Below the pieces are notes generated by a model. The model searched no databases. It was not told the DNA's origin and saw only the letters and a program-made list of their open reading frames with translations. Positions 57,166-64,000 of a stretch of DNA of 64,000 nucleotides are shown here, piece after piece (within the stretch, counting starts at the first letter, position 1; each line of letters opens with the position of its first letter). A program made the position numbers and the translations under genes. This DNA comes from Betaproteobacteria bacterium. GTDB lineage: Bacteria > Pseudomonadota > Gammaproteobacteria > Burkholderiales > Rhodocyclaceae. The DNA lies in assembly GCA_016705475.1 (NCBI GenBank), contig JADIYD010000010.1, positions 124,001 through 188,000 of the forward strand. The letters are read 5' to 3'.

Positions 57166-60100
57166 ATGACCACCGTCGGCCAGATCGAAAAGAAAACTCA
57201 AGCCCGCGTCGTCGCGCTATTCCGGGAACGGCTGTGCTACGACTACCTCGGCGACAAAACCGACCTCAATAACCACAATCTTGAACTGACATTGTTGCGC
57301 GGCTGGCTGACCAAGCGCGGCGTCAGCGACACACTGATCAACCGGACGCTCCATGAACTGAACAAGGTGTCTACGGACACCAGCAAGAGCATTTACGACC
57401 GCAACAAGGAAGTCTATGACCTGCTCCGCTACGGGGTGAAGGTGCAGCCGGGGGCGGGAGAAAACCGTGTCACCGTCTGGCTGATTGACTGGAAGCACCC
57501 GGAGAACAATCACTTCGGCGTTGCTGAAGAGGTGACCGTCAAGGGCGCAGATTTGGGCAATGCGGCCAAAGCGAATACCAAGCGCCCGGATGTGGTGATC
57601 TACATCAACGGCATCGCACTCGGCGTGCTCGAACTGAAGCGCTCCACCGTGTCGGTGGCCGAGGGCATCCGGCAGAATCTGGATAACCAGAAGAAGGAGT
57701 TCATTCAGCCGTTCTTCTCGACGATGCAGTGGGTCATGGCCGGAAATGATACAGAGGGACTGCGTTACGGCACGATTCAGACGCCTGAAAAGTATTACTT
57801 GAGCTGGGTCGAGGATGCCGGCCCTTACGTCACAGAACCAAATCTGCTGGATCGTCACTTGCTGCAAATATGTCGGAAGCCCCGGCTGCTAGAGTTGATC
57901 CACGACTTCGTTGTGTTTGATGCCGGTACTAAGAAGCTTTGCCGCCAGAACCAGTATTTCGGGGTGAAGGCTGCGCAGGAGTTCATCAGCCGCCGCGAGG
58001 GCGGCATTATCTGGCATACGCAAGGCAGCGGTAAATCGCTGACCATGGTCTGGCTTGCGAAGTGGATACGCGAAAACCGCGAAGGTGCGCGGGTACTGAT
58101 CATTACTGATCGTACCGAATTGGACGAGCAGATCGAGAAGGTCTTTTTCGGTGTTCATGAGCAGATTTACCGTACTACCAGCGGCGATGACCTGATCGAA
58201 AAGCTGAACGGCAACGAGGAATCGCTGCTGTGTTCGCTGGTACATAAGTTTGGCCGTCAGGGCGAGGATGCCGGCGACGAAGGAACCAAGGCGTTTATCG
58301 AGGCCATCAAGAAACTGCCAGCGGACTTCAAGGCAAAGGGTGATATCCACGTTTTCGTCGATGAATGCCATCGTACTCAGAGTGGTGACCTGCACAAGGC
58401 GATGAAGGCACTGCTGCCGAATGCGATTTTTATAGGCTTCACTGGCACGCCGCTGCTGAAGGCTGACAAGCAGAAAAGTATTGAGGTGTTTGGCCGCTAC
58501 ATTCATACCTACAAGTTCGACCAAGCTGTGCGTGAGGGTGTTGTGCTGGATTTGCGCTATGAAGCGCGGGACATCGACCAGACGCTGACCAATCGGGACA
58601 AGATCGACCAGTGGTTCGAGGCCAAGACAAAAGGGCTGAATGACCTTGCCAAGGCCCAGCTCAAGCAGAAGTGGGGAACCATGCAACGGGTGCTGTCCAG
58701 CAAGGACAGGCTAGAGAAGATCGTTGCCGACATCCTGATGGACATGAGCACCAAGCCGCGCCTAATGGATGGGCATGGCAATGCCATGTTGGTGGCTGGC
58801 AGCATCTACGAGGCGTGCAAGTTCTACGAGCTGTTTGCCAAGAGCGAACTGAAGGGCAAGTGCGCCATCGTCACCAGCTACGCCCCCAGCATTGCCGACA
58901 CCAAGGGCGAGACAACCGGTGCCGGCGAAACGGACAACCTAACCAAATACGGGGTGTATGCCCAGATGCTGGCCGACTGGTTTAATGAGTCGGCTGAGAA
59001 GGCCATCAACAAGGCCGAGAAGTTTGAGCAGGAGGTGAAGAAGAAATTTGTCGACGAGCCGGGGCAGATGAAGCTGCTGATTGTGGTCGATAAGCTTCTG
59101 ACGGGCTTCGATGCGCCTTCGGCCACCTACCTCTACATAGACAAGCAGATGCGCGACCACGGTCTGTTTCAAGCTATCTGCCGCGTCAATCGTCTGGATG
59201 GCGACGATAAGGAATACGGCTACATCATCGACTACAAGGACTTGTTCAAGAGTCTGGAAGGGGCTGTCGGCGATTACACCAGCGGCGCACTGGACGGCTA
59301 TGACAAGGACGATGTGAAGGGCCTGCTTGAGAACCGGCTGGACAAGGCGCGAGAGGACTTGGAGGATGCTCGTGAGGCGGTCAGGGCGCTGTGCGAACCA
59401 GTAGCAGCGCCACGTGACTCTACAGCTTACCTGCATTATTTCTGCGCCATGGAGTCTGGCAACGCCGAGCAGCTCAAGGATAACGAGCCGAAGCGGCTGA
59501 AGCTCTACAAGTTTGTGGCGTCATTGATCCGTGCCTATGCCGGTATCGCCAGCGAACTGGCCGAAGCGGGATACAAGCCTGACGAGATCGAGACGATCAA
59601 GGCCGAGGTGGATCACTTTAGCAAGGTGCGCGACGAGGTGAAGCTCGCCAGCGGCGACTACATCGACCTCAAGGCTTACGAGCCGGCCATGCGGCACCTG
59701 ATCGACACCTACATCCGTGCCGAGGAGAGCGAGAAGATTTCAGCATTCGATGATATGAGCCTGATTCAGCTGATCGTCGAGCGTGGCCCAGATGAGGCGG
59801 CGGCGAAGGTTAAGGGGGTGATGAAGACCGATGAGGCGGTGGCCGAAACTATTGAGAATAACGTCCGTAAGCTGATCATCAATGAGTCGCCAGTTGATCC
59901 TGCCTACTACGACAAGATGTCGAAGCTGCTGGATGCGCTGATTGATTTGCGCCGCAAAGGAGTCGACGACTACAAGGCTTATCTGGAAAAAATCGCCGAC
60001 CTTGCTAAGCAGGTCATTCAGCCGGGCGGGACTCTGGGCGGCTACCCACCTCCAATCAAGACGGCAGCGCAGCGGGCCCTGTACAACAACTTGGGAAATG

Positions 60101-60273
60101 ATGAAGGTCTAGCGCTTGAGTTGGATGCGAGGATCAAGGGTAGCCTGCAGGATGGCTGGAAAAGCAACACCATGAAAACCAAAATGGTACGAATTGCCAT
60201 TAAAGCGGTTCTCGAGGAGGACGCGCTAACCGACCAGATATTGGAATTGGCAAAGCACCAGAATGACTACTGA
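57166..60273 (+). CDS. hsdR: Type I restriction-modification restriction subunit
   Basis: A 1035-residue motor-nuclease that translocates DNA and cuts unmethylated molecules. The N-terminal nuclease core is KRPDVVIYINGIALGVLELK (PD...ExK, about residues 143-165). The SF2 helicase follows with Walker A HTQGSGKSLTMVW near 285-292, motif II VFVDECHRTQSG near 398, motif III FTGTPL, and motif VI AICRVNRLDGD. A helical C-terminal domain binds the methylase. Separation from hsdS by two extra genes is unusual. Confidence 0.94.
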   Translation: MTTVGQIEKKTQARVVALFRERLCYDYLGDKTDLNNHNLELTLLRGWLTKRGVSDTLINRTLHELNKVSTDTSKSIYDRNKEVYDLLRYGVKVQPGAGENRVTVWLIDWKHPENNHFGVAEEVTVKGADLGNAAKANTKRPDVVIYINGIALGVLELKRSTVSVAEGIRQNLDNQKKEFIQPFFSTMQWVMAGNDTEGLRYGTIQTPEKYYLSWVEDAGPYVTEPNLLDRHLLQICRKPRLLELIHDFVVFDAGTKKLCRQNQYFGVKAAQEFISRREGGIIWHTQGSGKSLTMVWLAKWIRENREGARVLIITDRTELDEQIEKVFFGVHEQIYRTTSGDDLIEKLNGNEESLLCSLVHKFGRQGEDAGDEGTKAFIEAIKKLPADFKAKGDIHVFVDECHRTQSGDLHKAMKALLPNAIFIGFTGTPLLKADKQKSIEVFGRYIHTYKFDQAVREGVVLDLRYEARDIDQTLTNRDKIDQWFEAKTKGLNDLAKAQLKQKWGTMQRVLSSKDRLEKIVADILMDMSTKPRLMDGHGNAMLVAGSIYEACKFYELFAKSELKGKCAIVTSYAPSIADTKGETTGAGETDNLTKYGVYAQMLADWFNESAEKAINKAEKFEQEVKKKFVDEPGQMKLLIVVDKLLTGFDAPSATYLYIDKQMRDHGLFQAICRVNRLDGDDKEYGYIIDYKDLFKSLEGAVGDYTSGALDGYDKDDVKGLLENRLDKAREDLEDAREAVRALCEPVAAPRDSTAYLHYFCAMESGNAEQLKDNEPKRLKLYKFVASLIRAYAGIASELAEAGYKPDEIETIKAEVDHFSKVRDEVKLASGDYIDLKAYEPAMRHLIDTYIRAEESEKISAFDDMSLIQLIVERGPDEAAAKVKGVMKTDEAVAETIENNVRKLIINESPVDPAYYDKMSKLLDALIDLRRKGVDDYKAYLEKIADLAKQVIQPGGTLGGYPPPIKTAAQRALYNNLGNDEGLALELDARIKGSLQDGWKSNTMKTKMVRIAIKAVLEEDALTDQILELAKHQNDY

Positions 60274-60985
60274 GATTCACCACCTGACCGTCGGTGGCGT
60301 CAGGGTCGAGGTCATTCGCAAGGACATCAAGAATCTGCATCTCGGGGTGTATCCCCCGAACGGTCGTGTCCGCGTGGCAGCGCCACTGGTTGTAAGCAAT
60401 GAGGCTGTGAGGCTGGCCGTGATCGACAAGCTTGGCTGGATTAAGCGGCAGAAGGCCAAGTTCGCCAAGCAGCCTCGTCAGTCACAGCGCGAGATGGTCA
60501 ACGGCGAAAGCCATTACTTTCTCGGGAAGCGTTATCGGCTGCGCGTGCATGAGGAGAATACGCCTCCGAGAGCCGCCATTCGTGGCATTGCTACCCTCGA
60601 TCTGTTTGTGCGCCCCGGTTCAGATGCTGAGCAACGTGAAGCGGTATTGCTGCGCTGGCATCGCGAACAGCTACGAGCCTTGATTCCGGCGCTGCTGGAG
60701 AAGTGGCAGCCAGTGCTGGGTGTGCAAGTGGCGCACTGGGGCATCAAGAAGATGAAGACCAAGTGGGGCAGTTGCAGTAGCAATGCAGGCCGTATCTGGG
60801 TCAACCTTGAACTGGCCAAGAAGCCGGAGCACTGTCTGGAGTACATCGTTGTTCACGAAATGATGCACCTGCTGGTGCGCCACCACGACGATCAGTTCGT
60901 CGCCCAGATGAATCGGGTGATGCCGCAATGGCAGCTTTACCGGGCGGAACTGAACGATGCGCCGCTTGGGCATGAGGATTGGTGA
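60263..60985 (+). CDS. YgjP/SprT-like M48-type metallopeptidase
   Basis: A 240-residue protein of the YgjP (DUF45) family, often found next to type I hsdR genes. The N-terminal beta domain (IHHLTVGGVRVEVIRKDIKN) leads to the zinc-peptidase core with KKMKTKWGSCSSNAGRIWVN and HExxH in VVHEMMHLLVRHHD near residue 198. It overlaps hsdR by 11 bases. It may process or degrade R-M components; no direct evidence. Confidence 0.87.
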   Translation: MTTEIHHLTVGGVRVEVIRKDIKNLHLGVYPPNGRVRVAAPLVVSNEAVRLAVIDKLGWIKRQKAKFAKQPRQSQREMVNGESHYFLGKRYRLRVHEENTPPRAAIRGIATLDLFVRPGSDAEQREAVLLRWHREQLRALIPALLEKWQPVLGVQVAHWGIKKMKTKWGSCSSNAGRIWVNLELAKKPEHCLEYIVVHEMMHLLVRHHDDQFVAQMNRVMPQWQLYRAELNDAPLGHEDW

Positions 60986-61369
60986 TGTCTGTAGCTCAAT
61001 AGGTGATGCCTTGGGTAGGCGTCGATCATTTGATCCTGCCATGGTTTTGTTTTCCTGACAGAAATGACAGTTGCTGCTTTCTTTTATTTCTATGAGTGAA
61101 CACCAATACAACCTCCATGTAATCCACGTATAGCTTAATAGAAGTCCGCTCCGCCCGTCATTTCTGTCAGGCTAAGGCCAGACATTGTGATGCGCTTGAG
61201 GTTTTCTATTGCGGAACATTTGCCTTCCGCAATAAACACTATTTTCCGCATATCTATTTGGGAGCACCAATTCACCGAGTGCATAGGCCTTTCGCGAAGG
61301 TCCGCTGGTGTACGCATAGCGTCGGCAAAAAGAATGGTTCCGTCTTCTACCAGATATGGCTGAAAAATC
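60986..61369. promoter_or_regulatory. 384-base control region upstream of alpA with two inverted repeats
   Basis: CCTGACAGAAATGAC at 61054-61068 is repeated inverted as GTCATTTCTGTCAGG at 61157-61171 (15-base perfect arms, 88 bases apart). TATTGCGGAA-N8-TTCCGCAATA at 61207-61234 is a perfect ten-base-arm inverted repeat, with a further TTTCCGCA half-site at 61244. This looks like an operator array for a repressor of the alpA-primase transcript. No gene is supported; a 78-codon minus-strand frame here looks non-coding. Confidence 0.55.
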
Positions 61370-61600
61370 ATGGAATCAAAAACAATCCCACCGACGACTT
61401 CGCGCCGCCTGCTTCGTCTGAAGGAGGTGCAGCATCAGGTAGGTCTTGGCAGGAGTGCAATTTACGACAAGATGAAAAATGGCGACTTCCCAGCATCCGT
61501 GAGTCTGGGCGGTCGAGCCGTGGCTTGGGCTTCAGATGCGATTGATGCGTGGGTTGATGAACGTATCGCCAATAGCAGCCAGACCGGGAAGGGTTGCTGA
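61370..61600 (+). CDS. alpA: AlpA family DNA-binding regulator
   Basis: A 76-residue AlpA-type winged helix protein: RRLLRLKEVQHQVGLGRSAI, then YDKMKNGDFPASVSLGGRAV and WASDAIDAWVDERI. Such proteins regulate integrase or excisionase genes of P4-like satellites and islands. It lies one base before the primase gene and downstream of strong inverted repeats. Its presence supports an integrative element. Confidence 0.9.
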   Translation: MESKTIPPTTSRRLLRLKEVQHQVGLGRSAIYDKMKNGDFPASVSLGGRAVAWASDAIDAWVDERIANSSQTGKGC

Positions 61601-61601
61601 T

Positions 61602-64000
61602 ATGAGCACCTCATATCAAGGTCCAATCGTTCGCTACAACGAGGTTGCTCATCCCACGCGCGTGCTAGTTAAACATGTCGAGATTAATGAAGACGGCTCA
61701 GTCAGCAAGGGCCGTGGAGGACAGATTCCGGCTGGATGTACTGTGAGCACGAAGACGGCGCCTCTCGGTCAATATGTTCACGATGCGTTCTATTGTGGAA
61801 CTAGCAAGTACATTCTTCCCGCAAACTGTGAACTGGGCGACGCTACACCGATTACATCGAAGGATTTCCCAATCGACGGTGGTGTTGATCGCACGAGCCA
61901 GACTCTGAAGTACGTTACAGGGCCAGCGGTTTTGACCTTTGACCACGACCCGCATCCGCGTTCGCCGTTGGTTCTGTCTGGACCCGACGCATTGCACAAG
62001 TTGTTGAGTGACCTTCTGCCTACAGTGTTTGCGATGGCAGCGTATGGGGGGTATGACAGTTCTGGTTCATATATCTATGACACCGATGGAAATCAGGTCA
62101 GTGGGCGCCGAGGGTTTCACGTGGCCTTTGCAGTTTGTGATGCTACCTGCATTCGCGAAGCGGCAGTACGCCTCTTTAAGCTGCTCTGGCTGGCTGATTT
62201 TGGCTATATCGCGGTTACTCGCGATGGCAAGGCCATCCCGAGAACAGTGTTTGATATGAAGGTAGTTGAGCCGCAGCAACCTCTCTTTGCCGGTGGTGCT
62301 CATTGCGTCAATGCGGTGCAGCGCCGGCCCGACCCCATCTGGCAGAACGGTGGCTATCTCAATCTCGCCGAAGTCCCTCATCTGTCTCATGCCGAGGAGC
62401 GTGAATACTTGCGCAAGCTCGAAGCAGCGAAGGCCGAAGCCAAGCCCGAGTGCGATCTGGCGAAGTGTGAATACACTCGCCAATCTGTTGAAAAACTGGT
62501 GCACTCGGGCGGGATCCCCGTTGGGCAAGCGAAGCAAATCGTCGCTTCTCGAATGGGAGGAACCCTCGTCGGTAACGACAGAGTTAACTTCGATGCGTTT
62601 GGATGGGTATCTGTGGCAGAGGTATTGCGTGACCCCAAGCGGTACGATAACGCTACCCTTGCCGATCCGATTGATGGTGATGTGTGTGGGAAAGCGATTT
62701 TTTTCGCAAACGCGGAAAGTGGCATTCCGCTGATTTATAGCCATGCCCACGGCGGTGGCAAGTTCTTTCTTAAACACGATCTGTCCTCGTTGTTGTCGTG
62801 GGTTGCGGCGACGAGCCGTGACGAAGTGCTTGACCAGTGGCTAAACGATCTTCCGGGTGCGGCATTGCGCAAGGATGAGCACGAGCGCTATCTGGCTGCA
62901 GTAAAGGACAAAACGGGGATCAGCATCACCGTTCTGCGCGCTGCGGCTAAGGACGCAAGTCGCATGGCTGCCGCCGTGGCGAATGCGTCCCTGACCGAGG
63001 ACCCCGGCCTGTTTCTCGCCAAGCGCCTTCTTGACCAACACTACCAAGGTGGCGCGAACCTGCTGGCACTTGAAAGCGGCTATTTCTGGCACTACACGGG
63101 AACGCACTGGGAGCAGATTAAGGAGACGGTGCTGGAGGGTCTGCTTCAGAATCTGGCGACTGAACTCTGGGATCAGATACTCAAGATGTGGGACGTTTTC
63201 GGCAAGAAGCCCTCGACGCTTGCCGCCTTGCTATCGAGTGCGGTGACGTGCTTGCAGAATTTGGTAGTCGTTCCCGGCGACCCGTTGCGCCTGAACAGCA
63301 CCCGTCCCTCGGTCATCAACTGCAGCAATGGTGAAGTCTGGTTGTTGAAAGAGGGGGCGGAGCTGCGCGCACATAGTCCCAATAGTTATCTGACGTCTTG
63401 TTCGACAATTGAATACGATCCGTCTGCAAAGGCGCCAACGTTTGAAATTGCCATTCGTGGCATCCTGTCCTTTCCCGGTGGTGATCCGATGCCCGATCAG
63501 GACGAGATGGTTCGTCATGTCGAAGAGTTGATGGGCTATACGATTCAAACGCGTCGCAATCTGAAAATGTTCGTGCTGATAGTTGGTCCGGGCGACAACG
63601 GCAAAACGAAGCTCGTTAAGCTGCTGACCCTCATCATGGGTATGGATGCCATTGCGTTTGATCGCTTGGCAGGGGTCGATGAGTCTGGAAACCGATTTGC
63701 GGCTGGTCGCCTCGTCGGCAAGTTGGCTCTGGTCGATGATGACGTTGACTTTGAGTACCTGTTGCCCGACGGCCTCTTGAAGAAGATTGCAGAGGAAAAA
63801 CCGCTGACTGCTGAAGGTAAGTTTAAAGACCACTTTTCGTTTGTCGCGCAAATTGTTCCGTGGCTTCTGGGCAACTCGTGGCCACGGTCGCGCGATCTGA
63901 CGCGGGGAATGCAGACTCGAGCCAACGTTCTGCATTTGCCGCGAAGTTTTCTGAGACCGTCAGAGTGTGGGGAGAACCACCCCGATCGCCAGCGTCCGGG
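61602..64000 (+). CDS. Phage/plasmid-type primase-helicase (D5/P4-like), 3' end outside window
   Basis: An open frame of about 799 codons running off the right edge. It starts MSTSYQGPIVRYNEVAHPTR. The N-terminal part (about 1-350) carries AEP-primase-like segments (VLTFDHDPHPRSPLVLSG, SGRRGFHVAFAVCDATC). The C-terminal part is an SF3 helicase: Walker A in VGPGDNGKTKLVKLL near residue 661, Walker B in LALVDDDVDFEYL near 708, and the sensor motif LGNSWPRSRDLTRGMQTRAN near 750. It would initiate replication of the excised element. The ATG is one base after the alpA stop. Confidence 0.87.
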   Translation, partial: MSTSYQGPIVRYNEVAHPTRVLVKHVEINEDGSVSKGRGGQIPAGCTVSTKTAPLGQYVHDAFYCGTSKYILPANCELGDATPITSKDFPIDGGVDRTSQTLKYVTGPAVLTFDHDPHPRSPLVLSGPDALHKLLSDLLPTVFAMAAYGGYDSSGSYIYDTDGNQVSGRRGFHVAFAVCDATCIREAAVRLFKLLWLADFGYIAVTRDGKAIPRTVFDMKVVEPQQPLFAGGAHCVNAVQRRPDPIWQNGGYLNLAEVPHLSHAEEREYLRKLEAAKAEAKPECDLAKCEYTRQSVEKLVHSGGIPVGQAKQIVASRMGGTLVGNDRVNFDAFGWVSVAEVLRDPKRYDNATLADPIDGDVCGKAIFFANAESGIPLIYSHAHGGGKFFLKHDLSSLLSWVAATSRDEVLDQWLNDLPGAALRKDEHERYLAAVKDKTGISITVLRAAAKDASRMAAAVANASLTEDPGLFLAKRLLDQHYQGGANLLALESGYFWHYTGTHWEQIKETVLEGLLQNLATELWDQILKMWDVFGKKPSTLAALLSSAVTCLQNLVVVPGDPLRLNSTRPSVINCSNGEVWLLKEGAELRAHSPNSYLTSCSTIEYDPSAKAPTFEIAIRGILSFPGGDPMPDQDEMVRHVEELMGYTIQTRRNLKMFVLIVGPGDNGKTKLVKLLTLIMGMDAIAFDRLAGVDESGNRFAAGRLVGKLALVDDDVDFEYLLPDGLLKKIAEEKPLTAEGKFKDHFSFVAQIVPWLLGNSWPRSRDLTRGMQTRANVLHLPRSFLRPSECGENHPDRQRP

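Larger units (their letters stand above)
43598..64000. mobile_element. Integrated genomic island or prophage-like element (right end not in window)
   Basis: From the tRNA-Pro 3' end onward the genes are recombination, antirestriction, terminase-like, restriction-modification, AlpA and D5 primase-helicase types, with many unrecognised small genes and several AT-rich intervals. The dispersed 38-bp motif of the resident chromosome is absent. No integrase, structural phage genes or second copy of the tRNA 3' end is visible, so the boundary, type (satellite, ICE or decayed prophage) and mobility are inferred. Confidence 0.65.

Noticed and set aside
61135..61371. 78-codon minus-strand frame upstream of alpA
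   Set aside because: It runs through the two inverted repeats and lacks a ribosome site; it looks like regulatory DNA rather than a gene.

Overview
The window looks like chromosomal DNA of a GC-rich betaproteobacterium of the Rhodocyclales type (Dechloromonas/Azonexus-like). This is inferred from family resemblance, the thrS-infC-rpmI-rplT-pheST-ihfA-merR order, a pqqABCDE cluster and an hpnCDE squalene cluster. No database search was possible.

Layout. 1-9.4 kb: the end of a glutamate dehydrogenase gene, an O-methyltransferase, a glutathione peroxidase, a five-gene branched-chain amino acid type ABC importer (livG, livF, a binding protein, livH, and livM split by a one-base shift) and hflX. 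9.4-12.6 kb: a tripartite MacAB/Lol-like exporter. 13-16.5 kb: a large hybrid histidine kinase gene with an in-frame amber codon. 16.7-26 kb: small conserved proteins, a Pat-type acyl-CoA synthetase/acetyltransferase, OsmC, mnmH, tesA/ybbA, a cysteine-cluster protein and a T2SS-F membrane protein. 26.2-30.7 kb: pqqABCDE plus a divergent proline iminopeptidase. 30.9-34.4 kb: a lone HPt protein and hpnCDE (squalene from farnesyl diphosphate). 34.4-43.6 kb: tRNA-Leu, a DHH phosphoesterase, slyX, tRNA-Val, the translation operon thrS to merR, and tRNA-Pro.

From tRNA-Pro to the right edge (43.6-64 kb) the content changes to an integrated element. It holds a YqaJ exonuclease with a Sak-type annealing protein, an ArdC-like antirestriction protein, an SRAP gene behind a LexA-type operator, a terminase small-subunit-like gene, an EEP nuclease, a type I restriction-modification operon (hsdM, hsdS, hsdR) carrying two extra nuclease-like genes and a YgjP metallopeptidase, AlpA, and a D5-type primase-helicase cut by the edge. 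Neither an integrase nor the far attachment site is in view.

The most unusual signal is a dispersed asymmetric motif of about 38 bp. It has a CGGTCAACCG core, an A-run, GGCCAA and then a TTTGAAAT-like tail. Eight copies carry the exact 10-base core between 1.1 and 30.8 kb. Most lie just after gene ends, and diverged copies appear to be written into coding sequences, mostly in one reading phase. None was seen in the acquired element. It behaves like a genome-signature sequence (uptake-sequence-like, REP-like or a protein-binding site).
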